Assembly: GCF_033439725.1 (NCBI RefSeq)
Contig: NW_026944384.1
Coordinates: 6,510,001-6,574,000 of the forward strand
DNA: 64,000 bases
From: Neurospora tetraspora
Lineage: Eukaryota; Ascomycota; Sordariomycetes; Sordariales; Sordariaceae
Direction: 5' to 3'
How positions within the stretch are numbered: position 1 is the stretch's first letter; each line of letters starts with the position of its first letter. Position numbers and translations under genes: made by a program. Below are positions 12,118 through 22,776 of the stretch, piece by piece. The notes below the pieces were generated by a model, which saw nothing but the letters and a program-made list of their open reading frames with translations, was not told where the DNA came from and searched no databases.

Positions 12118-14676
12118 ATGGCGGGGGAAGGCTTATCCGTCTCTACGCCTACCGAAGTGCGTCCCCCATCATCCGCTAGGCCCGCGGGAATCGGCCTTTC
12201 GAGCCAGAATGCATCAGTCGCTGCGCTCAATGCCCCTCGTCCACCCACGGAGTCTGGCCCAGCCGCTGATTGCGCTGAATCTCGTCTGTCGCCTAAGTGG
12301 ACCTTTACCCAGCTTGGTTCTGCCCTCGAGTCGGATAGTCTCCCCGAGAATACTCAGCCTAGTCCAACACACGCGGCTAGCGACTCTTCCGGTAGTGACG
12401 ACTATGATCCAGGATATACAGACAACGACGACCTTTGTGAAACATGTCAATTCCTAGTCGAACCTGGCCCAGTGTGTGAGGGTTGGGAGGTAGAATTTCA
12501 TGGAAAGCAGCCAGAGTTCACCTTTCCCATTTGGATCCTTACTACGAAAATTACTTGGTCTGATAATTTGATGACCAGCCTATTCGCCGACTATTGTCCT
12601 CTCTGTTACGAGTTGCGTTGGAACATGAGAAGAATTGATAATGAACTCTTCCAACAACAACCTACGCAGGATGAGATCACCGTTGTCAAGCAGTGCGAAT
12701 ACCGACCAAACTGGAATTGTTTCGGTATTAAGCTGACCGTAAAGACTAAGAGTGTGGATCAATTCGGCCTGCCTGTAACTATGTATGCTAGAACTGAGAT
12801 TTACCCAGAGAGCGGTATGTATCATGTTGAGTCCACGTGATATCTCATCGCAGAAGTTGACATAGTGCTGTTTGCGGGATATGAGCCTCATCCTCGCAAC
12901 TCAAAGTGTGAGGAGGATTTTAAAGTTCAACTGCTCTCGGATCGCGCAATTGGGAATCCGGGTCCCTTCGAGTCAAACACTGGGTCAGACCTTACCTGGC
13001 AACTTGTGAGCAGCTGGATGGCCAAATGTCTATCGAGCCACCAAACATGTAACCAGGTGCAGTCGGCGGCCCCGCCGCTCCCAACAAGAGTCATTGATGT
13101 TGGGTCTAAGGGTGACAGTCGTCCGCCATGCCTCCATGTGGTAACCGAAAAAACATCAGGACGCTATGCAACCTTGAGTCATCGCTGGGCATCTGAGGAG
13201 CCGCTGAAACTTGAGGTAAATAACCTTCAGGATTTCAAACAAGAAATCCCGTTGGAAAGACTTCCGAAGACTTTTCAAGACGCTATAGAAGCAACAAGGC
13301 GCTTGGGAATTCGGTACATTTGGATAGACTCCCTTTGCATTATCCAGGATTCTCCAGATGGGAAGGACTGGGCTGCAGAATCTGCAAAAATGACGAGCGT
13401 GTATGAGAACTCGTACATCAACCTTGCCGCGACACATGCCATGGATTCAACACAGGGTTGTTTCTTCGATCGAGAGCCTTTTCTAGTCCGTCCCATTCGC
13501 CTTCATGTCAACTGGGCAATGAAATCAGGATACTACTACGCCGCAGCGTCTCACCGCTTTACACTCAACGTCACCGTGGCCCCCTTGTACCGGAGAGGTT
13601 GGGTATATCAGGAGCGAACACTAGCTCCTCGCATGATCCATTGCTCCCACACACAGTTGTATTGGGAGTGCCTCGAGAGCATAGCCAGCGAGAGCTTTCC
13701 TATGGGATTGCCGCACTCCATACACTGTTTTCGTGGCTCGGGTGCCTGCCTCTGCAGTGCCTGGCGCAAGCTGAGACCTCCAGGGTCCGACATATTCATA
13801 CGCTTGAGTCCCTCCAACGCGGCCTCAAACAAGTATTTTGATTCCTTGCTGATTTGGAATTTGGTGGTGGATCAATACCAAACACTTGATCTCACATTCG
13901 ATCGCGATAAGCTGGTAGCGATATCGGGCTTGGCCAAAATGCACTCGAAATTTCTCAACACCCAATACCTTGCTGGGATGTGGCTTGCGAATCTGCCTGA
14001 GCAGCTTCTCTGGCACAGGGACTTAAGTCAAGCCCCTAGGCCTTATAGCGAGTATGTAGCTCCGAGTTGGTCTTGGGCCTCCATCCCTACCAGAGTGAAG
14101 TTGACGATGATGCAGAAGGGGCAGTTACCAGGGAGAATGGAGTCAAGGTTCTTGCCTAGAAACAAGAGTTTCCGGCCTACCATTCAGATTCTGGATGCCA
14201 CAATCAACTTGTTGGATGAGAACCATCCATTTGGAGCAGTTTCAGGGGGAGCCCTACGTATAACGGGCCCTTTGGCGACAAGTTCACTCATGAAGAGCTT
14301 GGCATTCGATCGTCATTCGGTTTACTATAAGAAAATTTCCGTGGGAGGCTACATAATGGACACAGTCGATTACCCTTGGCAGCGGCCAAACAAGAAGACT
14401 CTTTACTTTCTCGTTACCATGTTGGACTGGGGAATTTGCGGCTGGATTGGTACGAGCTATCGCGAGAACACAGTCAGTGGTTTGCTCATACAAGAGACCG
14501 ACCGCGGCCAAGATGTCTTTCAAAGAGTTGGGGTATTTGAGGTAGGAGACCGTTCCTCGAACGAAGAGGGGGGTGGTATACAGATGCTACAAGAAGCATG
14601 CCGCTCTCAAAATGGGCTGGATGATGATGGTCCATTTCCGGAGTGGGGAAAGCAACAAACCATCACTCTCATCTAA
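12118..14676 (+). CDS. HET-domain protein (heterokaryon-incompatibility type)
   Basis: 839 residues in two exons. The chosen start is the ATG at 12118 (MAGEGLSVSTPTE); the frame stays open upstream to 11899, but that part is hydrophobic and unlike the rest. Exon 1 ends at 12814 and exon 2 begins at 12854, joined in phase 1 (G|AA). This implies a 39-nt intron (GTATGT...CGCAG), very short for this lineage. Residues about 110-200 hold a Cys-containing N-terminal part (LCETCQFL, CPLCYELR). The HET domain lies at about 337-427 with GRYATLSHRWA, RYIWIDSLCIIQD and ENSYINLAAT, its classic motifs. The long C-terminal half is variable, as usual. In Neurospora and Podospora, HET proteins trigger cell death on fusion of unlike strains; whether this one does is inference. 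Confidence 0.88.
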
Positions 14677-15670
14677 GTTCAAGTTTCCTTTGTTTTATGT
14701 TTTCATCTTCTCCAATTCCTCATTCTTCTTCTGTGTCTGCTCTCTTTACTATAGCTCAACGTCCCCTATCCTCTAAAGCGTTCATGTTCCTTCCTTTGTA
14801 CCTAGAAAGACCAAACTAACCTAGATATTGAATTACCATGTCACTTTCTTCAATTGTCAATGACTCCCTCCCCGCACACTGCAAGATACCAAGGTAATGC
14901 TCTCAAATCTCACCAGCCATAAACCGTACCTGGCCATCCAGGCTCATGCCCCCCTCACTAAACTCCCGGAAATCCTTCCATCTATTGAGGCCGAAGACCC
15001 CTTTCCCGGTTAAGTACTTGAACACATTCGATGCCTGCTTATTGCTCAATACTAACAATTACATCTTCGACAGAACATGGCCGATACTGACGAATACTAG
15101 CACACAGTTGAGATGGAAACTATGCTCAGCAAAGCAAACGGGATCATAGCTCCACTGAAGTCGATAGAATAGTTGATCATTCGGTCTCACCTCGTGGAAG
15201 TTAAGACAACGAGGTTTGTTCCCATCGCAGCTCGCAGTGTACGAGTTTCATCACGACTGTGTAGAGGCATCAACCTGAACTGTTGAGATGTGACAACGGG
15301 AATGGTGGTACTTTTGTTTGCCGTCATCTGACTGACCGTCCTGAGATGAAACAGCGGACTGTACATGGGAAACATTCGTCGCAGGGCACGTTAAGACGAA
15401 GTCCATTGGCAGCCTCTCCCCGCGCCTATAAATCACCTAGACGCCACCCTCGGAGGAGCCAAAACTTCTTTCTTCCTTCTACACCAACCCACAACCTTCA
15501 ACTTCTCTCGGGGTTATCATAAAGCTGCCAGTGCTCCTGCGCTCCCTATCCCGCAATTCACGCTCAGCCGTCTACCTTTACGGCATTCAGATTCTCACCT
15601 CTCGCCTGCTATAACCATCGACGCACTCACTCCTTGATCACCATCACCTTAACCTCAACACAGCCTCAAG
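14677..15670. other. Intergenic; 5' flank of family gene A, with duplicated sequence
   Basis: About 14.88-15.15 kb resembles 16.64-16.90 kb in order and wording (e.g. the shared stretch around CCTGGCCATCCAGGC / CCTAGCCATCCAGCC). This shows that the A/B duplication included upstream DNA. The last 240 bp are the leader of gene A. Confidence 0.5.
15427..15433 (+). promoter_or_regulatory. TATA box of family gene A
   Basis: TATAAAT 238 bp before the ATG. It is followed by a block (GGAGCCAAAACTTC at about 15450-15470) that recurs in the same place before genes B and D, so it looks like a conserved core promoter of the family. Confidence 0.55.
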
Positions 15671-16265
15671 ATGCCGCCGACCAAAGCAGAACTTGACGGC
15701 GCTCTGAGCGAGATCAAGAGCACACTGTCCAACAGAGAGAGCATGATCGCCAAAGCCTACGCCAATCATCCGGACCCCAATGCTTGGTACCTCCACTTTA
15801 TCAACTGTCTGTCGATGATCGTTCAGGGACCGCTCTCCAAGGTCGAAGAGAGTAGCGAGTCCGGTTCCCTGACCAAGGCCGTCAAACGCCGCCGTGTCGA
15901 TGATGAGGTGACGATCCTTCAAGGCTTCAGAGGCGGTGGAAGGGTCTTAGAGTCGGAGGAGGACACCACGTACAAGTTCATAGGCCCTGCCAACTTTCGG
16001 GTCGTAACACCATACAATGGCCCCAGAGCTTTTATTTTTCGTACCTGCCTGTTTGTCCGTGGCGGCACTAAAGTCCTTGTCAATGATGCCAATGAGGTTG
16101 AAGTTGTTAGAAAGTCAGGTGAGACACTTCTACTTTCCAGTCTCTTCATGCTGTCTGGCGACTAACTAACCGCCTGGTAAAGCTCCCGCGAACTTCGCGT
16201 TCGCAAAGACCGCGAATGGACAGGAGGTGAAGAAACAACCGGCGGTCAAGACGGAGACGGACTAG
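15671..16265 (+). CDS. Orphan array family, gene A (helical W/F/C/GP module + beta module)
   Basis: 176 residues in two exons: 15671-16118 and 16183-16265. The 64-nt intron (GTGAGA...AAAG, branch ACTAACTAAC) is in phase 1. Residues about 7-57 form the family module: a predicted helix with RESMIAKAYANHPD, then NAWYLHFINCLSMIVQGPL with the conserved W, H-F, C-L and G-P. A basic patch KAVKRRRVDD (about 74-83) is NLS-like. Residues about 90-148 are beta-rich, with TTYKFIGPANFRVV and EVEVVRKS. The stop at 16263 is followed in frame by 26 more codons ending in an acidic tail (SDSSSEESESGSEESDSDF), then TAG at about 16344. The tail was probably once part of the protein. I know no family with this signature. 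Confidence 0.72.
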
Positions 16266-17534
16266 AAGAAATTTGCAGTGCTCCTATCGGATTCAAGTTC
16301 GGAGGAATCAGAGTCTGGATCCGAAGAGTCAGATTCAGACTTCTAGTCGGCATGCCTCGGACTCTACAAGATGTTAACTGCAGTCTGACAGGCTGTGGTG
16401 TCAAGAGGGCCAACACGACAGATGATGGGCATGGAATGAAGTCGGAACGGGATAAAGATGGCTCACAAGTAGCTGAGGGGTTCGAGGAAGTTCGGGAAGG
16501 TGTGCATGTCGTTATCTCCTACTATCCAGGAGCATACACTAGCATAAATGATAGCAGAGTTGTGAACGAAAAGAATAAATCGCTTGCAGTATTTGTGACA
16601 CCTTTGTCATCTAAAGGTGAGGGAAGCGACTGGAGGATAGTGCTCTCAAGTCTCAACCCTCGCCAAACGCCCCATACCTAGCCATCCAGCCTCTATTTCA
16701 CTCTCATCACACACCTAAGAGCCTCCTTATCTTTGGAACCAGGAAGACCGCCATTACTTCAAGGCACTGACCAGTGACAACCCCGAAGCCTCTGCCAGGC
16801 TTGAATACATGCTCGAAAGAGCCTGGCGTACATTGAGTGATACTAGTACTCTGTTGAAGATGAATGACATCAGTCTACACGTATGTCGACAGATCTGGCT
16901 GGTTGTCGTGTGATCGCATTTCATCTGGGACAGAATCCGTGCCTACCTCTATAAATCAGGAGATATTCTCCGAGTATACACCTTTAATTCTATACATATA
17001 TACCTTCCACACAAAACCCTTAACCTGAGCCTAGTCGTCTTCCTTCCCTTTGGGGCCAAGCGGGAGTTTTCACTCCTCACGCCCCGTATTGACTTGAAAT
17101 TACAAGGGGGTGGTTTACATCCTTACATTACCGCCGCCCAGAAGAAGGCACAAGCTGGTATGAGCCCCCACGATATACAAAACGGCAGTTTGTTTCCGGC
17201 CCGGCCAGCTGTCAAGTGGAGAAGGCGCGTGCGTGTACTGTGTAGAATTATGGGTGTTTGGCTGTAGAATCCCCTAAATCAGGCGTCACCTTCGCAGGAA
17301 CCAAAACTCTTTTTTCTTTTCCTTCCACACCAACCCCGCGGTCTTCCATTTCTCACCTTGGTACCTACCTTCATCACGACACTGACAACGCGCTTATCAC
17401 TTCACTGTTCAAGCTTCCCTCCGCCGTCTCTCTTTCTCAGCATCATCCAGATCGCCATCGCTCTCCTGTTCTTACACCCCGCCACCCAGAAGGCACTCAC
17501 TCACTCCTCAACCACCCATTGCCTCAACCTCAAC
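16266..17534. other. Intergenic between family genes A and B, duplicated DNA
   Basis: 3' flank of A, including the in-frame acidic tail to about 16347, and 5' flank of B. About 16440-16560 resembles 18300-18420 downstream of B. The offset of about 1866 bp equals the A-to-B start spacing of 1864 bp, so a block of roughly 1.9 kb was duplicated. At the position of A's TATA box, B has CCTAAAT (about 17273-17279). Confidence 0.55.
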
Positions 17535-18095
17535 ATGGCCGCCCACAAAGACTACAAAGAGGCCTTGGAGCACATCCGCCTTGCCTTGTGGAAGGAAGAG
17601 GCCGACATGGCCAAAGACTTCGCCAACGCTGCCGACCAGGAAGCCTGGCTGAAGCATTTCCAGGACTGCCTCATCAAGCAGGGCCCGCCTCCCAAGGCTC
17701 AAGACGCTGGCAAGGTGCCTTGCCTCACTCCCGCGGATCGCAAAAGCTGCGGTGTCGAAGTTAACGACACTGGTTCTCGAGTCGTTAGGATCTGTGAATA
17801 CGAGAAAGTGATTGAGACGGACAAGGAAGTGGACGTGGAGTTCTGGACAACACGTCCTACTGCCCTTCTGGTCGAAATCCCGGGTACCGAGTTGTCTCGG
17901 GTTCACATTGGGATCAAAGGTCCCGGCAAAGTTCATGCCGAGAAAGCCCTCGGGGTTGTGGAGACCACAACTACGACTACACATTCAGGCAAGAGACTTT
18001 CTGTCCGCTGTTGCTCTACAGGCTGCCTTGACTGACTTGCGTATCTCTTGACAGAGCTTGTCGAGAACCTCTCCAAGGTTGCGATGAATAACTGA
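17535..18095 (+). CDS. Orphan array family, gene B
   Basis: 164 residues in two exons, 17535-17988 and 18055-18095, joined in phase 1 (TCA G|AG). The intron begins GCAAGA rather than GT and ends TTGACAG with a CTGAC branch site, so it is best read as a GC-AG intron. The sequence CAG|GCAAGA fits the strict donor context such introns need. Residues 6-55 carry the module (DYKEALEHIRLALWKEEADM, then EAWLKHFQDCL, GPPPK). The middle and C-terminal part is beta-rich but diverged from A. There is no acidic tail and no clear basic patch. The ATG at 17535 gives the usual M-x(2-8) lead into the module. Confidence 0.65.
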
Positions 18096-19881
18096 GATGG
18101 ACGCGGAAGAAGAGAACACAGCATAAGATCAGCGGCTACACAAGTTTGGCAACCGTGGGGTTAAAGATGGATCAGGATGAGCTGTTGCTCACCTCTTTGG
18201 ACCGGTATCACCCTTTATAACGGCAAAGAACAATACCAAGCCTTCACCATTTGTTCGTTCTTTCTTCTGTGCACTTCTAGCAGTGATAGGATTCGTTGGG
18301 AAGGATGGATGACGTCGGTAACAGAGTCAGGATGGGTCACGGAGACATAAGAAGATTGTGGAAGGAAGGTGTGAACGTCGTTATTCTTTCCTATTCGGGA
18401 GCATAAACTACACTATTCCCCTGCTTTTCTCTGCTCCTGCCTCTCGAATGATGTATCGATCTCTTCGATATCCGTCTTTAGTACCAAACTTCGGTACATG
18501 TATGTATGAACTGAGTGGGCAGTGTGCTTGTAGTGAGTGCCATAATAATAAGATCAACTCCTTGGTCATCTTGTTAGCAACAATAGAAAGAAGGAAGAGG
18601 ACTGAATACCTATTACGTAAGTATCACCATTTGCTGGAAGTTCCGGTTCAAGTCAGCTTTCTATTACGTACGCGACGCGATGTTTGAAGAGGGATGAAGA
18701 ACTGCTCAGGCGTGCACCCGTGGGATCCGACCCCTCCAAGTTGTTCTCAATCAACTGCTTTAGGACAACCTCTGCATTTTATTATCACTCAATGTTGATG
18801 TTACCCGAATCTTCCATCTGACTGGGACCTTCGCCCGCCCAAAGGGTCACCTTGCTTTCACTCTTAACATGAACCGTGAATCCCTTTTCAGATTTGATTG
18901 TTGCCAAAGGCGAAACCTCCAGTGTAAAACTGGCAGAGCCGTAAGTCCGCGTTAGATAGGTACCCACCCCTTTGCTTACACTTACGTACCTTTTTTAAAT
19001 ATTGTTAAATATCTTTATTATGATGAGTTCTATCATTTTCAAATATTGAATCCTAATAAACAGCCTCCAAATTACTTAGATAAAGTCTTCGTTTCTATAA
19101 TTCTAATATTAAACTTTTAGCTCACTAGTTAAAAGGTAGAAATTCTGGCCTCTTCCTAATTCTCTTTATAGAGCCTAGTATGTAATATTCGTCCTTTTTT
19201 TTACTAAGTACCTTTGCTTTAGGGATATCTTTAAGGGGTGTTTTCCAAGGCGTGAAAAGGCCTCTTGGGAGGTTGAAATGGCCTATTGCAGAGCTAGATT
19301 GGCTTATTGGGGGAGGGGAATAACCTTTTGGGGGCTAGTAAGTAAGTTGAAGAATTAAATAGAAAGGAATTAAATATAATTTAGTAGATATATAATACTT
19401 ATTATATCCAAAAGGGGTTACGTAAAGTGAAAAAAGAGTACTCGTAGTAGAAAGGGGAGGGGGGGTGCAAGGAGTTCTGCTCATTCTAAGACCGACGTGT
19501 TTTCGTCCCCGGCCTTGACTCGGTATCCGACTCCCGTCTGATTTCAGGCTTAGGCAGAAAGAGCCCCACGTTTCACGCGTCGAGGCAATTCTTTTTTCAA
19601 CCGAATTTCCGGCATAGTTATACGCTTGCATGTATCTACCCCTCGTCGTGTATATAGCAGGTAGTACTCGTAAGCTTCTGTAACTTCCCAAGAACAAGAA
19701 TTTTCTTCTCCTTTACGTCAACTTGCGATTCCTTTCCTGCCGATTCCAGACGGACAGCTCACTACAATACTACTCAATCCCAAGATCAACAATCAACCTC
19801 TTTCTTCAACACTTAGAACCTTTATCTCTTCCAATCCTCTAATATCCTTACCCTTTTCTCACTTGTCGCCACGATCTCACA
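18096..19881. other. Intergenic between family genes B and C, partly AT-rich
   Basis: 3' flank of B (duplicated with that of A), a possible reverse-strand family fragment at 18785-18967, and an AT-rich stretch at about 19000-19420 that may be an old, RIP-worn repeat. A TATATAG at 19651-19657 may serve gene C. Confidence 0.45.
18785..18967 (-). pseudogene. Possible reverse-strand fragment of the family's beta module
   Basis: A 60-codon minus-strand frame contains TYGSASFTLEV and GFTVHVKSESKVTLWAGEG. These resemble the beta module of the array genes (Y-x(3)-G-x-A-x-F-x-V, then a strand such as TVRIEEARKVQV). The helical W/F/C module is missing. If homologous, it is a severed, inverted piece. 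The match is short and made by eye. Confidence 0.35.
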
Positions 19882-20272
19882 ATGTCGGCTGCTAGAAAAG
19901 ACTTCGAGGAGTGTCTCGAGCAGCTCCACATGGCTTGGTGGACACAAGAGCAGGGTATGGCCCAGGCCTTTGCGGATGCCGAGGACCAGGAGGCCTGGTT
20001 CAAGAACTTTTTCGACTGCCTTGCGAAGATCAAGCAAGGACCCTCACCCAAACCTGCCGTAACTGGCAGTTCTGGCGCCGAAGTTTCTGGTGCCGAAGTC
20101 AAGGCCGTCAAGCGCCGTCGCGTCGATGACGGTTCCACGCCCGAGGACCATGAGCAAAAGGCGGCCAAAGTCAGCAAGCAGAGTAGGTTCTCCAAGATAC
20201 CCCTTCGTTCAGTGATCCCGCTAACGCGATTCTGTTACTAACCTAGTCACCGAGGAGTTCTCTTTGCCCTAG
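19882..20272 (+). CDS. Orphan array family, gene C (short form without beta module)
   Basis: 108 residues in two exons, 19882-20182 and 20247-20272. The 64-nt intron (GTAGGT...CCTAG, branch CTAAC at 20221) joins in phase 1 (A|TC) to a last exon encoding ITEEFSLP. The module covers residues 6-56 (DFEECLEQLHMAWWTQEQ, EAWFKNFFDCLAKIKQGPSPK). A basic patch KAVKRRRVDD at about 74-83 is identical to that of gene A. The beta module seen in A, D, G, H and I is absent, so C is either a natural short form or a deletion product. The intron sits close to the equivalent place near the 3' end, which supports the model. Confidence 0.68.
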
Positions 20273-21161
20273 TTCAGCCTGCACGCCTCATCGCCTTGAA
20301 GCTGCCTACCTTAAGCAATCGGTACCTCTAGTCACGACACGAAGATCAAAGGCTTCATCATTTGCTCGATACACCATATCCCTTGACAACTAGGAAGGAC
20401 TTGAGCAAGTAGAGAGAGAGTATCATGTCAAACACCGTGCTAAAGAGACAAGAGAGTACATGGAGGTATTTTGAAGGGCAATGGCAAAGGAGAATAAGAA
20501 TTTGGCGGGGTTCATGTTGTTGGTTGTCACTCATGATGCACCTGGTTGCATTCTCTAGCGTGGATACGATACAACCTGAAGAACATTGCATCAAAGCAGC
20601 ATAGAATGAGCAATGCTACGCTCGATATTGGTGATACGTGGTGTTAGTCCTCATAGTACTCCTTCTTGCCAGAGAAAACCAAATGAGGTCGAAGCAGCAG
20701 TGGAAGGAGCTGCTAACAAATGGTGAACTTGTGAAGTGCAATTCACGCTCCAAACTTGCGTCGTAGCCCCACGTGAACTTTGGTGGATAAACCGTGACTG
20801 GCCAGACACACTTGCCATCAACTGCCTGCCTCCTGTCGTATGGGACCTTCACTGGGACCTTGTTTCTCCCAAATTCCAGGTAGTTCCACATAGGAACGGC
20901 TATGCGCACGGCTGAGAAAAAGGAGGTGTCGGTGAAGGGTAAATATACACTTTTCCGCCACAGATATGACGCCAGCCTCAAGGTGCCTGCCGGTTGGTAG
21001 ATGCCTCCTGTCGTCTATAAAATCGCATACTTTGAGCTCCTTCCTAGAACCCAAAACTTCCCCTCTTCTTCATCAAGCAACATCTCTTGATCCAGTGGCC
21101 ACTGCGAAAGACCGCCCTCTGCCTTCCTAATCCTCTAGTCACCATCACGCCACTCTCAACA
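20273..21161. other. Intergenic between family genes C and D
   Basis: A 121-codon minus-strand frame (20981 to 20616) reads fairly protein-like (KVPYDRRQAVDGKCVWPV) but matches nothing I know. The last 150 bp are the promoter and leader of D. Confidence 0.4.
21016..21022 (+). promoter_or_regulatory. TATA box of family gene D
   Basis: TATAAAA 146 bp before the ATG, followed at about 21048 by AACCCAAAACTTCCC, akin to the CCAAAACTT block downstream of the TATA box of gene A. Confidence 0.5.
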
Positions 21162-21689
21162 ATGGAGTCAACTTCGCCCATCGAGATCGACTACGACCTC
21201 GCCCTCCGCGAGCTCGAGCTCAAGTGGTCGTTCCAGAAGGAAGTCCTCGCCCACGAGTTTGCCGGTTCCGAGGACCCTATTGCCTGGCAGGCGCACTTCG
21301 ACAGCTGCATTGCAAAGGCACAGGCAGGCCCGCCCCCGGAGAGCCACGACGACAAGATTCTCAAGTCCCAGGGCCTGGCCCAGTACATGATCAAAGGCCC
21401 TGCTGTCTTTCATGTCGAGGTCGACGGCGATAGTTTGTTGACCACTGGAGGCTTGGGCTGCTGTACCATCCATGTCATTGACTCGCCCAGGGTTATGGTC
21501 GATGGACTGATGAACGGCAGGGTTTTGTCGAAGAAGAATGTCTACTACGACAGATCGGCCGAGGCGTCCTCCAGCAAGTCCACCGAGGGCGAGGCCTCCT
21601 CAAGCAAGTCCACCGATGCTGGCAAGTCCGCCGACGCTAACAAGTCCACCGACGCTGACAAGTCCACCGCGGCATCCTCAAGCAACTAG
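21162..21689 (+). CDS. Orphan array family, gene D (single exon, Ser/Lys/Thr repeat tail)
   Basis: 175 residues, no intron needed. The start at 21162 (MESTSPIEIDYD) precedes the module at about 9-60 (DYDLALRELELKWSFQKEVL, IAWQAHFDSCIAKAQAGPPPE). A beta module follows (ILKSQGLAQYMIKGPAVFHV, then CCTIHVIDSPRVMVDG). The last 40 residues are a low-complexity tail of repeated SSSKST/ADANKST/DADKST units. It replaces the acidic or short tails of the relatives and probably arose by replication slippage. The basic NLS-like patch is missing. Confidence 0.68.
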   Translation: MESTSPIEIDYDLALRELELKWSFQKEVLAHEFAGSEDPIAWQAHFDSCIAKAQAGPPPESHDDKILKSQGLAQYMIKGPAVFHVEVDGDSLLTTGGLGCCTIHVIDSPRVMVDGLMNGRVLSKKNVYYDRSAEASSSKSTEGEASSSKSTDAGKSADANKSTDADKSTAASSSN

Positions 21690-22776
21690 CCTGGTTCGGT
21701 ATCGCTGCGCAGCATGAGCGTGAGGAAGTCATTCTTCCCTTGAGGTAGTGCTATAATGTTAATGCACTATCACATCCCCTCAACACCTCGCAGCGACAAC
21801 GATAGCGCTCGATCTCATTCAGTCTTGGCGCAGACTACCTCAACTTCAATAGTCAAATCCGCCCATCAGCAGCAAGAACCACGAAGAATTTCACGCACAT
21901 ACACCTCTTCTAACAATCTTGACGGATTAGATCAAGGAAAGAAAGGGAGAATTCGGGAATGGGGACTAGCTATCGATGAAGGGGTGCAAGAGTTAATGGG
22001 AATGGACAGAGGGTAAACGTCAAGAAGTCAACCCTTGTGCCTACAGACCTAGCTATGATTAAAGTAAAGGGAATAAAGGAGGATCGAGTGCAAATTGCGA
22101 ACCAGTGAATGACGGAAACATGAAAGTGATCTCATCAGTGATTGCATGCATTCCGCGTGTCGGTCCGGGACCGGGCTACATCAATGCCCCGCACTCCCTT
22201 AGTCTCGCTCCTGTCCAATTGTTGCTCCGACCCGGCCGGCATATTCGTGACCAACCACTGTTCAAGCGTCTGCCTTCCTAGACTCAAAAGGCCCTCATAG
22301 ATCAGCAGCAGTAACGATCAAATTAGCGACAAGGATGGAAAGAGACAAAGTACGAACGACACATACAGCGGTCCGAAAGCTCACCAACTGTGAAGTCCCC
22401 GCTTATGCTGCATTACCTTCGAGGTTGTGAAAGTGGACAGAGCATCTATGTCAACGGGAAACGAAGTAGCTATCGCATCCGAGCTGAATGATTTAGATGA
22501 CGGCGGCGATGGAGATGGAAGTGTGGAGGAGGACGAGGACGAGGAAAGAGCGGTGGAGGTCTGATCTGCGTAGTTAACTGCGACCCAGAGTCTAAGACAA
22601 CTACAAGCCGTTGAGTCGGTGCCCATATACCCAGAATCGATCCTTCCATTTTTCATTTCACCTAGGCCGAGACGGTTTTTTCCCTCCACACCACTGCTTT
22701 CTTCTTATCAGATCCAGCTGTAGACTCCTTTCGGGTCCATCTTTCGGCGTCTCGAGTCTCGACCACACCACTCATA
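21690..22776. other. Intergenic upstream of the TA-flanked MITE
   Basis: Only short frames are seen, including an 86-codon frame at 21756 and a Ser-rich 102-codon frame on the minus strand at 22381-22689. None is supported by a domain or splice signals. Confidence 0.4.

Noticed and set aside
11471-12457. 328-codon + frame overlapping the start of the HET gene
   Set aside because: Overlaps the HET coding exon in another frame and carries no motif.
16352-16681. 109-codon frame after gene A
   Set aside because: Overlaps duplicated 3' flank that is not open in the copy after gene B; no domain.
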